64,000 nt of DNA. Source: Granulosicoccus sp045106195. Lineage in GTDB: Bacteria; Pseudomonadota; Gammaproteobacteria; Granulosicoccales; Granulosicoccaceae. Shown here piece by piece: positions 36,394 through 46,107 of the stretch; position 1 is the first letter of the stretch, and each line of letters starts with the position of its first letter. The notes under the pieces were generated by a model that worked only from the letters and a program-made list of their open reading frames with translations, did no database searches and was not told the origin of the DNA. The translations under genes and the position numbers were made by a program. The stretch covers positions 176,759-240,758 of the forward strand of contig JBGCEH010000059.1 in NCBI GenBank assembly GCA_045106195.1, in the 5' to 3' direction.

Positions 36394-38313
36394 CTAGAGA
36401 CGATCACCACGCAACTGCTCCACACGCTCTTGCAATGCACCAAGCGAAACCTTATCAGGCGCTATCGATTCACCAACATTCATCGTTATGCGGGCAAACA
36501 ATCGTCTGGGTAATTTGAAAAAGGCAGGTCCACCCTTACGACTGAACAGGCTACCCCACAGTCCTTGCAATGCCACAGGAATGACCGGCACCGGTGTCTT
36601 GTTGAGCACTCGAATAATACCGGAGCGAAATTCGTTCAACTGTCCATCGTCTGTGATCTGCCCTTCAGGGAAAATACACAGTAGCTCTCCTGCCTGTAAC
36701 GCTGCATCCATTTGCTCGAAAGCCTGCGTGTAAAGCGTCTCATCCTCTTTCTGGGCTGCAATGGGGATAGCTCTCGCGGTCCTGAATATGAAGTTCAGGA
36801 CCGGTATCTGATAGATCTTGTAATACATGACAAAACGCACGGGACGCTTTATGCAGCCACCGAGTATCAGTGCGTCAACAAAACTCACATGATTGGGCGC
36901 AACAATCGCAGCACCTTGCTCAGGAATGTTATCCAGACCATGCTTGTTCACACGATACAAGGTGTGGATCAGTAACCAGATCAGAAAGCGCATGAAGAAC
37001 TCAGGAACTTGTCTGAAGATGTAGAACGCCACCAGTGCATTGGCTATTGCCATGCAAAGAAACAACTGCACGATGGATAGACCCAGTCCCAGTAGAACCA
37101 GCGCGGCGACAGCGGATAACACCATAAACAACGCGTTAATGATGTTGTTGCAGGCAATTGCCCTGGACAGGCGATCAGGTGCACTCGTCTTCTGGATCAG
37201 CGCATACAAAGGTACGATATAAAAACCACCGAACATGCCGATGAGAAAAATGTCCAGCAGGATGCGCCAGGCATCGGCGGTAGTTACAAATTCCAATACA
37301 CCAGTCGCCTCAGCAGCAACACCCGCTTGCGTGAATGATGCTGTGGCAAATACAAGATCAAGCCCAAATAATGTCAGGCCGATTGCACCGAAAGGGACCA
37401 GTCCAATCTCGACACGACCATGGGACATTCTCTCGCAGAGAACAGAACCTGCAGCAATGCCAATGGAAAACGTGGCAAGCAATGTCGTAAAGACATCCAC
37501 ACTACCGCCGAGTACATCACGCGCAAAAACCGGAAACTGTGCAAGATAGGTTGCACCCATGAACCAGAACCATGAAATCGCCAGAATGGACTGAAAGATA
37601 ACGCGATGTCTGGAGGTACTGCGCACAAGCTTCCACGTCTCGGTCATCGGGTTGAAGGAGAGCTTGATAGCCGGATCACCCGCTGCGGCCTCGGGGATTG
37701 AACGACTGGCCAGATAGCCAGCGACCGCAATAAGCATAAGCACGACACTGACCGGTAGAACGCTGCCATCAGGCGCTCTGGCAATCAGCTGAGTACCGGC
37801 AATGGTTCCCACCAGAATGGCCAGAAAAGTACCTAGCTCGACCATACCGTTGCCACCGGTAAGTTCTGACTCTTTCAGATGCTGGGGAAGTATGGCAAAT
37901 TTAACCGGACCAAAAAATGCCGACTGGGTGCCCATCAGGAACAGCACACCAATCATCAAAGGAAGACTGTCCAGGGTGAGCGCAATGACACCACAGGCCA
38001 TAATGCCGATTTCAGCAATCTTGATTCTGCGAATCAGACGCGATTTTTCAACCTTGTCCGCAATCTGACCACACAGGGCCGAAAACAGAAAAAACGGCAG
38101 GATAAACAAACCTGCGCACAGATTGATCAGCAAAGCGTCGTTCATTGCGTCCGTACGCATGGCAGCAAATGCGATCAGCGCCACCAGGGCATTCTTGTAG
38201 ACGTTATCGTTGAATGCGCCGAGTAACTGAGTGCTGAAAAACGGCAGAAACCGTCGTATGCGCAATAAACCAAACTGGCTCGTCGTTAATGCGGAGTCGG
38301 TACTGGAGCTCAT
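36394..38313 (-). CDS. MFS transporter-PlsC acyltransferase fusion (LplT/Aas-like)
   Basis: A 639-residue fusion. Residues 1-420 are a 12-span major-facilitator domain resembling the lysophospholipid flippase LplT (FSTQLLGAFNDNVYKNALVA at the start). Residues about 450-639 are a PlsC-type acyltransferase: NHVSFVD gives His475 and Asp480, and FPEG is at 548-551. E. coli splits LplT from Aas, and many proteobacteria carry a longer three-part protein ending in an acyl-ACP synthetase. Here the adenylating third domain is absent. The protein should import a lysophospholipid and re-acylate it, taking its acyl donor from elsewhere; fadD is nearby. PldA in the same window could make the lysophospholipid. 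Confidence 0.92.
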   Translation of the reverse strand: MSSSTDSALTTSQFGLLRIRRFLPFFSTQLLGAFNDNVYKNALVALIAFAAMRTDAMNDALLINLCAGLFILPFFLFSALCGQIADKVEKSRLIRRIKIAEIGIMACGVIALTLDSLPLMIGVLFLMGTQSAFFGPVKFAILPQHLKESELTGGNGMVELGTFLAILVGTIAGTQLIARAPDGSVLPVSVVLMLIAVAGYLASRSIPEAAAGDPAIKLSFNPMTETWKLVRSTSRHRVIFQSILAISWFWFMGATYLAQFPVFARDVLGGSVDVFTTLLATFSIGIAAGSVLCERMSHGRVEIGLVPFGAIGLTLFGLDLVFATASFTQAGVAAEATGVLEFVTTADAWRILLDIFLIGMFGGFYIVPLYALIQKTSAPDRLSRAIACNNIINALFMVLSAVAALVLLGLGLSIVQLFLCMAIANALVAFYIFRQVPEFFMRFLIWLLIHTLYRVNKHGLDNIPEQGAAIVAPNHVSFVDALILGGCIKRPVRFVMYYKIYQIPVLNFIFRTARAIPIAAQKEDETLYTQAFEQMDAALQAGELLCIFPEGQITDDGQLNEFRSGIIRVLNKTPVPVIPVALQGLWGSLFSRKGGPAFFKLPRRLFARITMNVGESIAPDKVSLGALQERVEQLRGDRL

Positions 38314-38444
38314 GGCCTGCTGTCAGCTAGGCAGGATCAGATCATCTGGGGAAAAGGCCAGCCATCGGCTGTCAGCGACCCATCCTGCAAGAAGTGGGAC
38401 CCCTATGTTATCAAGAACAGTGCCATCAAGTTCCTGAGAGGCTC

Positions 38445-38471
38445 ACGCCGTTGTGTGCGTAACGACGGCGT
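38445..38471. terminator. inverted repeat downstream of the cold-shock gene
   Basis: ACGCCGTTGT and ACGACGGCGT form a ten-base stem with one mismatch and a short loop, about 20 bases past the cold-shock gene stop on its own (minus) strand. A separate 14-base palindrome, AATTTCCGGAAATT, stands at 38473-38486 between them. No T-run follows, so a rho-independent terminator is possible but weak. Confidence 0.3.
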
Positions 38472-38488
38472 AATTTCCGGAAATTATG

Positions 38489-38707
38489 TCAGGCAGCGGT
38501 CTCAGTCAAGACAACAGAGGCCTGCCAGCCTTTGTCACTCTGCGTCGCTTCGTACTCCACGACCTGGCCTTCACTCAAGGAACGATAACCTTCGCCCTCT
38601 ATCACACGATAATGAACAAATACATCCTCACCACCCGGGCTTACGATGAATCCGTACCCTTTGGCATTATCAAACCACTTCACTGTACCTTGTTGTCTAT
38701 CGCCCAT
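38489..38707 (-). CDS. cold-shock domain protein (CspA family)
   Basis: A 72-residue single cold-shock domain that binds single-stranded RNA/DNA. RNP1 (KGYGFI) and RNP2 (VFVHY) motifs are intact, following GTVKWFDNAKG. The ATG at 38707 gives a standard length; an upstream frame to 38818 would add 37 unrelated residues. Cold-shock genes often have a long structured leader, and the stem at 38815-38835 could belong to one, but this is untested. Confidence 0.94.
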   Translation of the reverse strand: MGDRQQGTVKWFDNAKGYGFIVSPGGEDVFVHYRVIEGEGYRSLSEGQVVEYEATQSDKGWQASVVLTETAA

Positions 38708-38814
38708 TAAAACCTCCACCTGAAAATCGTTACTGCACCCCGCATAGCGTACGAGGCGTCGGAGGTTGGAAACTATCACGCAACGCGAATCATTAAACGA
38801 CTGCTGAACAGGTT

Positions 38815-38835
38815 GCAACTGTTGTTCACAGTTGC
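38815..38835. repeat. perfect hairpin in the pepN-csp intergenic region
   Basis: GCAACTGT and ACAGTTGC form a perfect eight-base stem with a TGTTC loop, about 110 bases upstream of the cold-shock start and 110 bases past the pepN stop. It lacks a T-run. It may end pepN, lie in a cold-shock leader, or be an operator; the sequence does not decide. Confidence 0.45.
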
Positions 38836-38944
38836 CGCACTAATATTCACAAATCAGGTAGAAAACATGACATATATAAGGTTCGCGAGTACGCCTGGGG
38901 GCCTTGCAAGACACAGTTGGTCACAATCGTGACTGACCTGCAGC

Positions 38945-41605
38945 TTATTGTTCCAGCGACTTACTGACCAACTCAAAGACATCTGGCGATAGTGAACCAC
39001 TAGACATGATTCTGCGCAGTTGCTCCAGCATCATGCCTTGCTGTCTTTCCATCAGCCGCGCCCAGCGGGTAAGCGGAGTAACAAGACGGGAGGCAACTTG
39101 CGGATTGAGCTTGTCCAGCTCGATGACCCGATCTGCCACGAAGGCATACCCGGCTCCATCATGAGCGTGAAACGCCATCGGATTATTCATGGCAAAAGTG
39201 GCAACCAGAGAGCGTGCCCGGTTGGGATTACGCATGTCAAAATCCGGATGCCCGTAGAGTCCAACGACATCATCCAGAACCTCAGCGCGTCTTGAGGCGG
39301 CCTGCACCGCAAACCATTTGTCCAGTACCAGTTTATGCGGACGCGCTGTGACGTAGAACTCGGCCAGAGATTGTCTGCGCTCGTCGCTGTGCCCATGACA
39401 CAGACAGGTAAGCGCTGCAAGTCTATCCGTCATGTTATCGGCTTTCACAAATTGCTCTCGCGCAAGCTGCGGCCAGTCGTGATCAGCAATATGTGTCAGT
39501 AGCAACAATGCAACATTGGTCAGTGCTCGCATACCCATGGATTGGTCGTCAAGCAAGTCAAGCTTCGGGTTGCGTCCATGACAGACAAGTTTACGCAAGA
39601 CAGGCTCCTGATGCATCGCAACGGCTCGCTGAACGTGATCACAAGCAGCACCCAGAGCAATGTAGTCAACCTTGTCGACAGACTCGGCAAGTGTGTCGAC
39701 AGAAGGCAACTGCAATGCCTCGGCCTTGAAGGCGTTCTGCAGATCATTGTCAGCCAACAAGGCTTCAAGCGCCGTGTTCAATACCTGCATGGAAGCACGC
39801 GTATCCCGGCCATGCAGCTGCGCCATGATCACACGCTCGCCCAGACGTTGCACCGCCTCCCAGCGATTGAAGTCATCAGAATCATGGGCAATTAACAGAG
39901 CAAGCTGAGTATCACTGAGCGACTGCTCAAGCTTTACAGGTGCAGAAAAGCCACGCAGCAGGGAGGCCGTTGGCAGGCTGTCGATATTATCGAAATCAAA
40001 GCTCTGGCTGATTTGAGAGCACTCAAGAATGACATTGCCTGAGCCATTGTCCATCACCCTTCCGGGAACGCCTGTGCTGCTGTCGAGCGGTATGGAATTT
40101 CCCTGTTCATCAAGAAGGCCCATCACCACTGGAATGAACAACGGCGGTTTGTTGCTCTGACCGGGTGTATCCGGGGTATGTTGAGTGATAGTCAGACGGT
40201 AACAAGAGGCAGTTTTATCGTAATCTTCGCTGACCACAAGCCTCGGTGTACCTGCCACTTCGTACCAACGCCGGAATTGCGCAAGATCCGTATCCGTCGC
40301 ACTTTGCATGGCATCTACGAAGGCATCGCAAGTGGTGGCGCTGCCATCATGTCTTCGCACATACTCATCCATACCAGCGCGAAAGGCTTTTGCACCCAAC
40401 AGCGTGTGCAACATACGTATCACTTCTGCCCCTTTCTCGTAGACTGTCAGGGTGTAGAAATTATTGATCTCGATATAACTGTCCGGACGAATCGGATGCG
40501 CCATGGGACTGGCATCTTCCGCAAACTGTCGAGCGCGGAGCAGGCGCACATCCTCGATTCGCTTGACCGTTGCCGCGTGCATATCACTGGAAAAACACTG
40601 GTCACGAAATACGGTAAGCCCCTCCTTCAGACTCAACTGAAACCAGTCACGACACGTTATGCGATTACCCGTCCAGTTATGAAAATACTCGTGTGCAATC
40701 ACCGCCTCGACACCCATGAAGTCCTTGTCCGTGGCTGTTTCCACATCGGCCAGCACGAAACGCGAGTTGAAGACGTTGAGGCCCTTGTTCTCCATGGCGC
40801 CCATATTGAAATCATCAACTGCCACGATCATGAAACGCTCCAGATCGTATTCGAAACCGTAGACCTGCTCGTCCCAGCGCATTGATCGCTTCAGAGCCTG
40901 CATGGCGTAGTCACAATAATCAACGTTATGTTCCTGCACGTAGATCTGAAGCAGCACAGGGCGTCCACTCGCAGTAACAAACTGATCTTCGACAACCGCC
41001 AGAGAACCTGCCACCAGAGCAAACAGATAACACGGCTTGGGGTGAGGATCGTGCCAGCTGATCCGATGCCTGCCATCGTCCAGCCGGATTTGTTCACCCA
41101 GATTTCCGTTACTGAGCAATACTGGGTAGTCACTCTCGTCGGCCTCGATTGACACATCAAAAACAGACAACACATCAGGGCGATCGAGATAGTAGGTGAT
41201 CTTACGAAACCCTTCAGCTTCACACTGCGTACAGAAATTTCCACTGGAGCGGTACAGGCCTTCCAGAGCAGTATTGGCCTCGGGATTGATCAGCGTATCG
41301 ATGCTGAGTACACACTGTGCTGGCAAATTCGACAGAATCAATGAACCGCGCTCTACCTGGTACTGGTCAGTTGATAAGGCAATGCCATCTACCGAGACGC
41401 CCTGTAGCGTCAGATCAAGCCCATCCAGAGTCAAAGGCAATGGGCTCGATGATCCCCCGTCCACAGGCGTGTACTGCATGGTCAACTCACTGTGAACCTG
41501 CGTTGCATCGGGCTCGAGCTGGAAGTGTAAGCGTGTATGGCTTATCTGCCAGGGCGATACCTGATAGTCAAGTCGCTGGATGGTGACGGGATTTCGTGTG
41601 TCCAT
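38945..41605 (-). CDS. pepN: aminopeptidase N
   Basis: An 886-residue M1 zinc aminopeptidase that removes N-terminal residues from peptides in the cytoplasm. The exopeptidase motif GAMEN is at 269-273, the zinc site HEYFH at 305-309, with the third ligand Glu328 in SLKEGL. The C-terminal repeat-like half (about 560-886) is of the PepN type. The length matches E. coli PepN (870). It is divergent from the HEMLH protein gene. Confidence 0.96.
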   Translation of the reverse strand: MDTRNPVTIQRLDYQVSPWQISHTRLHFQLEPDATQVHSELTMQYTPVDGGSSSPLPLTLDGLDLTLQGVSVDGIALSTDQYQVERGSLILSNLPAQCVLSIDTLINPEANTALEGLYRSSGNFCTQCEAEGFRKITYYLDRPDVLSVFDVSIEADESDYPVLLSNGNLGEQIRLDDGRHRISWHDPHPKPCYLFALVAGSLAVVEDQFVTASGRPVLLQIYVQEHNVDYCDYAMQALKRSMRWDEQVYGFEYDLERFMIVAVDDFNMGAMENKGLNVFNSRFVLADVETATDKDFMGVEAVIAHEYFHNWTGNRITCRDWFQLSLKEGLTVFRDQCFSSDMHAATVKRIEDVRLLRARQFAEDASPMAHPIRPDSYIEINNFYTLTVYEKGAEVIRMLHTLLGAKAFRAGMDEYVRRHDGSATTCDAFVDAMQSATDTDLAQFRRWYEVAGTPRLVVSEDYDKTASCYRLTITQHTPDTPGQSNKPPLFIPVVMGLLDEQGNSIPLDSSTGVPGRVMDNGSGNVILECSQISQSFDFDNIDSLPTASLLRGFSAPVKLEQSLSDTQLALLIAHDSDDFNRWEAVQRLGERVIMAQLHGRDTRASMQVLNTALEALLADNDLQNAFKAEALQLPSVDTLAESVDKVDYIALGAACDHVQRAVAMHQEPVLRKLVCHGRNPKLDLLDDQSMGMRALTNVALLLLTHIADHDWPQLAREQFVKADNMTDRLAALTCLCHGHSDERRQSLAEFYVTARPHKLVLDKWFAVQAASRRAEVLDDVVGLYGHPDFDMRNPNRARSLVATFAMNNPMAFHAHDGAGYAFVADRVIELDKLNPQVASRLVTPLTRWARLMERQQGMMLEQLRRIMSSGSLSPDVFELVSKSLEQ

Positions 41606-41764
41606 GGAATACCTGCTGCGCCGTGGTTGATTAATTCATCTTGCGAAACAGTGCCTATTACCACAGAAGAACACAAGACCCGATGTGCCGCAGTCCACAC
41701 CGACACTCAAGCCTTGCGACGCTAGCCCGACATTACAGTTACCTTGCCTTGCCGATCCTGACCA

Positions 41765-42541
41765 ATGCCCTTGCCCCGACCTTCCACCGTGCGGGTTTCC
41801 CTGCTACTAACCGTACTGGCTATTGTCGGATTCATCAGCCTGCACCAGAGCGTCTATACCCGTAGCTGGACCAAGACTCTTCAGGTCACCGTGTTTCCGA
41901 TTAATGGTGATGGTCATCAGTCCACTGATAACTATGTCAAGGCACTGACTGATGAAAGCTTCAGCGCCATAAATCATTGGGGAATACGCGAAGCCAAACG
42001 ACACGATCTGGATCTGCAGACACCTTTCGAGGTCACCCTCGGTGAGCAGATCATGACAATGCCTCCGTTTTTTCCGGACAACACCCAAGCCTTGGCGGTG
42101 GTTCTCTGGGGTTTACGTTTTCGGTACTGGGCCTGGAAGAACACCCCTGATGGCCATGAAGGGCTAACACGTGTGCGCATGTTCGTGGTGTACCAGGGTA
42201 ATGATGAAACGCCCTTACAACACTCGCTAGGCATGCAAAAGGGTTTGATGGGGCTTGTGCATGCCTACGCACTTGAGACACAAACCGCACAAAACAATAT
42301 CGTCATTGCTCACGAAATGTTGCACACCGTGGGCGCTACTGACAAGTATGGATCCCACGGCGCCCCCTTGTATCCTCAAGGCTACGCCAACATACTCCAC
42401 AAACCTCTTCACCCACAACGACGTGCCGAAATCATGGCTGGACGTATTCCTACATCATCAAATAGCTCGTATATGGCATACAGCCTGCGCAGTGTGGTTA
42501 TCAACGAAACTACCGCAAGCGAAATCAACTGGCTGCCATAG
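41765..42541 (+). CDS. putative membrane-anchored zinc metalloprotease, function unknown
   Basis: A 258-residue protein with one N-terminal hydrophobic segment (about 10-27), suggesting a membrane anchor with a periplasmic domain. The zinc-protease-like HEMLH at 183-187 is followed by TVGATDKY, i.e. HExxHxxGAxD, which resembles the extended zinc motifs of metzincin-type enzymes (third ligand perhaps Asp193). The rest matches nothing I recognise. The PGPGW-like gene follows after 55 bases and pepN is divergent. Protease activity is inference from the motif. Confidence 0.65.
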   Translation: MPLPRPSTVRVSLLLTVLAIVGFISLHQSVYTRSWTKTLQVTVFPINGDGHQSTDNYVKALTDESFSAINHWGIREAKRHDLDLQTPFEVTLGEQIMTMPPFFPDNTQALAVVLWGLRFRYWAWKNTPDGHEGLTRVRMFVVYQGNDETPLQHSLGMQKGLMGLVHAYALETQTAQNNIVIAHEMLHTVGATDKYGSHGAPLYPQGYANILHKPLHPQRRAEIMAGRIPTSSNSSYMAYSLRSVVINETTASEINWLP

Positions 42542-42596
42542 CTTGACGGTACTATGGGCAAGCACCAGCAATGTTTGGTGCGACGCCTGACATCCC

Positions 42597-43022
42597 ATGA
42601 TAACGATGCTTACCGACTGGCTTGGCCAGAATACTTTATTGCTGGGCGTGATAGCAGCGGGCTCCACCCTGTTGTTGCTGGCCAGCATTGTGGCAACGCC
42701 ATGGATTGTCGCACGCATGCCCAGTGACTATCTTTTGCAGCACGACAACCGGCAACCCAGACATCCCCTTGTCAGATTGTCCATAGACACATTGAGAACG
42801 GTTATCGGGGTGGCATTGATTCTTCTGGGTTTGCTTATGATCGTTATCCCTGGGCCCGGAGTCATCACCTTGCTGATAGGTTTGTCCATTGCCCGTTTTC
42901 CCGGTAAACGTCGCTTATTGCGCTATATCGCCAGCCGCGACTCCGTGTTCAACTCACTGAACTGGATGCGTTCCAGACAAGGTAAACCGCGACTGCTGCA
43001 TCCTCATCAGGAGGAGCTTTGA
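42597..43022 (+). CDS. PGPGW-type small membrane protein
   Basis: A 141-residue membrane protein with a strong N-terminal span (about 10-38) and a hydrophobic pair around residues 62-100. The PGPGVITLLIGLSI stretch is characteristic of the PGPGW family of short inner-membrane proteins of unknown role. The C-terminus is basic. It begins 55 bases after the HEMLH gene, likely in the same transcript. Confidence 0.75.
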   Translation: MITMLTDWLGQNTLLLGVIAAGSTLLLLASIVATPWIVARMPSDYLLQHDNRQPRHPLVRLSIDTLRTVIGVALILLGLLMIVIPGPGVITLLIGLSIARFPGKRRLLRYIASRDSVFNSLNWMRSRQGKPRLLHPHQEEL

Positions 43023-43209
43023 AGACGATTATTGTTACAGCAAAGAACTGACCCTGCCCGCATCACTCGTTACCCAGTCAAAGCACAGTGTTGAGCTTGG
43101 GACTTTCCGGCAGCGTCGATGCTCGCCACTACTCAGCAACCGCCGACCCGATCCCGATAGCAGGACCCGGCCCGTTAAAAAACATCTTCTCACCAGCTAC
43201 AATCTGTGG

Positions 43210-44373
43210 ATGGGCTTATCAACAAGACATAAATTGAGTATCGGCCTGCTTACGCTGCTTTGCGCAAGCTTGACATCGTCACTGCAGGCCGAGAACGCGA
43301 AGAATATTGATGAGCTCGCTCAACAGATTCAGCAAACTGATGAGCAACTCAAGGCGCTAAAGCAGACTATCGATCGCAACATTATCCTGAAAAGGGATCT
43401 ACAAGCAGCCTTCAAGGCCGCCAGTGAAAAACGCGGTGAGCGTGAGCAGCGATTGGCAGAGCTCGACGGTCGGATCACAGAATTCAACAAGCGGCTAGAA
43501 GAGCTGGAAAAAGGCGTTGCCAGCGCTGCCAATGATATCGAGAATCGCAAGAATGAATTGGCAAAATCGCTCCGCAGTTCACAGAATATTGGCGCGGCGA
43601 GCGAGTTGAAAACGCTGTTGCAACATGACAACCCTGCACAGGCCCAGCGCCTCGATGTCTATCGAAGCTATTTCTTCGAAGCACAGCAACGACAGGTACG
43701 CTCGGCGACGGAGTTTCTTTACGGTGTCGAACAAGCTCGCCTGACAACGCTCAAGGATCGCAACTGGCTGAATCATATCCGTGAAAAAGCCACCTCCCAA
43801 CGAGAAACCTTTGCTCGCGACGCCCAGGCAAAACGTCATGAAATTGACAGCATCGAACAGATACTGCAAGACAGCACGCGCACGGTTGCCCAGCTGCAGC
43901 AAGACCAGCAAAGACTGCAAAGCCTCATGGAGGAACTGGAGAGCTTGCAACGCGGAGGATCTGGCTATTTCGCAGCACTTAAGGGGCAGTATGCGCTCCC
44001 AGTAGCCGGTAAAATTACCGCACGTTTCGGCGAAACGAAATCCGTTGGCAAGGTTCGCTGGAACGGTCTTTATATTAGTGCCAGAGAAGGCGACACCGTG
44101 CGTGCGGTCGCCGATGGCGAAGTTGTCTATAGCGATTGGTTGCAAGGCTTTGGCATGCTGGTCATTCTGGATCATGGTGACGGATACATGACGCTGTACG
44201 GAGGTAACCGCTCGGTCATGCCATTAACCGGCAGCTGGGTAGAGTCCGGTTCGACTATTGCAAAGGTAGGTGACTCTGGAGGCCAGAATACAAGCGGTCT
44301 GTATTTCGAGATCCGTCACAACGCCACGGCGCTGGATCCGCAAGACTGGTTAAAGCCGGCATCCAGCTTGTAG
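43210..44373 (+). CDS. envC: murein hydrolase activator EnvC-like protein
   Basis: A 387-residue secreted protein. After a signal peptide (about 1-28) comes a long coiled coil (about 30-260) rich in Glu, Lys, Gln and Arg, then a C-terminal M23 (LytM) domain. The LytM zinc ligands are missing at the usual places (WNGLYISAREGDTV; LYGGNRSV), so this is a degenerate domain like EnvC. It should activate amidases at the septum rather than cut murein itself. It is followed by ctpA after about 200 bases, a frequent pairing. Confidence 0.93.
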   Translation: MGLSTRHKLSIGLLTLLCASLTSSLQAENAKNIDELAQQIQQTDEQLKALKQTIDRNIILKRDLQAAFKAASEKRGEREQRLAELDGRITEFNKRLEELEKGVASAANDIENRKNELAKSLRSSQNIGAASELKTLLQHDNPAQAQRLDVYRSYFFEAQQRQVRSATEFLYGVEQARLTTLKDRNWLNHIREKATSQRETFARDAQAKRHEIDSIEQILQDSTRTVAQLQQDQQRLQSLMEELESLQRGGSGYFAALKGQYALPVAGKITARFGETKSVGKVRWNGLYISAREGDTVRAVADGEVVYSDWLQGFGMLVILDHGDGYMTLYGGNRSVMPLTGSWVESGSTIAKVGDSGGQNTSGLYFEIRHNATALDPQDWLKPASSL

Positions 44374-44572
44374 TCAGAGCGTTTGCCGATATTTGACTAG
44401 CGCTCTTGGCTGAAATTCATTGCGCCTAACAGCGGAACAGTACGTTGTAGTAGTGGTCTCAATTCCAATTAGTCGGTATTGTTGAGTACTGCGTATGAGT
44501 AATACTGGCACTTACACTCGGTGGCACCCTGAGGGTTGTCAGCCAAGTCGTCTTAAACCGGAGTAGAACTGC

Positions 44573-45880
44573 ATGAAGTTAAACACACGCTCGGTAGGCC
44601 TTGTTCTGGCTGGCGCTATCGTCGGAGGTTCACTGACGCTGACACAGCACGTCATGGGTGCCCGCGACGCAAACGAACTACCGCTGGAACAGATGCGCAC
44701 GTTCACTGATGTATTCAGTCGCATCAAGAATGATTACGTGGAAGAGGTGTCTGACGAGGAGCTTCTTGAATACGCGATCCGTGGCATGCTCAACGGTCTC
44801 GACCCGCATTCAGCATACCTGAATACCGAAGAGTTCAACGAGCTGCGGATTGGCACCACGGGAGAATTTGGCGGTCTCGGCATCGAGGTCGGCATGGAAG
44901 ACGGTTTCGTCAAGGTGGTCTCTCCCATTGACGATACCCCCGCGGCCCGCGCCGGCATTGAATCTGGTGACCTTATCATCCGACTCGACGACACCCCGAC
45001 AAAGGGTTTGTCTTTGAATGATGCAGTCAAGTTAATGCGCGGCAAGCCCGGCAGCATTCTGGCGCTGACGATCATTCGCGAAGGTGAAGACAAGCCGCTT
45101 ACTATTGATATCAAGCGCGATATCATCAAAGTCACCAGTGTCAGAAATCGCATACTGGAACAGGACTTCGGATATCTGCGTATTTCCAACTTCCAGACCA
45201 AGACGACCGCCGATATGCTTAAGGCGATCAAGAAAATGAATTCAGAAGCTGACAACGGCAAACTCAGGGGTTTGGTGCTTGACCTACGTAACAATCCGGG
45301 TGGCGTTCTTTCAGGCGCTGTCGGGGTATCCGACGCCTTTCTCAATGATGGCATGATCGTCTACACCGATGGTCGTGAAAGCGACTCAAAGCTGCGTTAC
45401 GATGCTACTGATGGCGATGTGCTCAACGGCGCCCCTCTGGTGGTACTCGTTAACGGTGGCTCGGCCTCTGCGTCAGAGATCGTTGCAGGTGCCATGCAGG
45501 ATCATGGCCGCGGCGTGGTGCTGGGCAGCAAGACCTTCGGTAAGGGCTCTGTGCAGACCATCCAGGATTTGCCTGCCGGTGGCGCTGTCAAACTGACCAC
45601 CTCCCGTTATTACACACCGAACGGTCGCTCCATACAGGCGCTGGGCATCGAACCTGATATCCAGACAAAGCCGGGATCATGGGTGCGACCCGACGAAGAG
45701 AGTAACTTTACACCGCTTACAGAATCCAGTCTGCGCGGATCGCTGGTGAATGAAGGCGACGAAGAGGCAGGCGAACCTGGTGAAGTCCCCGAAGACAATC
45801 TGGTGTATGACGACTACCAGCTTTTCGAAGCACTCAACCTGCTCAAGGGCTTGACCATCCTGAGTAAGAAAACCAGCTGA
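44573..45880 (+). CDS. ctpA: C-terminal processing serine protease (S41)
   Basis: A 435-residue S41 peptidase that degrades periplasmic proteins from the C-terminus. A signal/anchor (about 1-29) is followed by a PDZ domain (about 97-180) and the catalytic domain. The Ser lies in NGGSASASEI (297-301) and the Lys in TFGKGSVQT (Lys324), the Ser-Lys dyad. GGAG stands upstream of the ATG. The strong terminator just after it closes the transcript. Confidence 0.95.
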   Translation: MKLNTRSVGLVLAGAIVGGSLTLTQHVMGARDANELPLEQMRTFTDVFSRIKNDYVEEVSDEELLEYAIRGMLNGLDPHSAYLNTEEFNELRIGTTGEFGGLGIEVGMEDGFVKVVSPIDDTPAARAGIESGDLIIRLDDTPTKGLSLNDAVKLMRGKPGSILALTIIREGEDKPLTIDIKRDIIKVTSVRNRILEQDFGYLRISNFQTKTTADMLKAIKKMNSEADNGKLRGLVLDLRNNPGGVLSGAVGVSDAFLNDGMIVYTDGRESDSKLRYDATDGDVLNGAPLVVLVNGGSASASEIVAGAMQDHGRGVVLGSKTFGKGSVQTIQDLPAGGAVKLTTSRYYTPNGRSIQALGIEPDIQTKPGSWVRPDEESNFTPLTESSLRGSLVNEGDEEAGEPGEVPEDNLVYDDYQLFEALNLLKGLTILSKKTS

Positions 45881-45920
45881 TGATATAAAGTCAACGATAA
45901 TTTTCACAACGTTCAGTACA

Positions 45921-45949
45921 AGGCGCGGGCTAGCAACCGCGCCTTTTTT
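45921..45949 (+). terminator. rho-independent terminator after ctpA
   Basis: AGGCGCGG at 45921-45928 pairs with CCGCGCCT at 45937-45944 around an eight-base loop, followed directly by a T-run (to 45949). This is a textbook intrinsic terminator about 40 bases past the ctpA stop and 159 bases before the next gene. Confidence 0.92.
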
Positions 45950-46107
45950 GTGTCTGCACTGAAAAAGCGCATCTGCTCGTCACGAAGACGCCACGGCGAG
46001 CAGCCTCGGAGAGCATAGAAGGCACCGTTCATTACGCTACACTAGCGCTTCTCAGAGCGCATCCAGTAAGGTGACGCTCAGGACCATGTATTTACTGGAG
46101 CAGGACG

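Noticed and set aside
40178..40885. 235-codon plus-strand frame inside pepN
   Set aside because: Antisense to the conserved catalytic half of pepN; no family features and no ribosome binding site.
43579..44175. 198-codon minus-strand frame inside envC
   Set aside because: Antisense to the coiled coil and LytM domain of envC; low-complexity shadow.
44734..45354. 206-codon minus-strand frame inside ctpA
   Set aside because: Serine-rich shadow opposite the PDZ and protease domain of ctpA.
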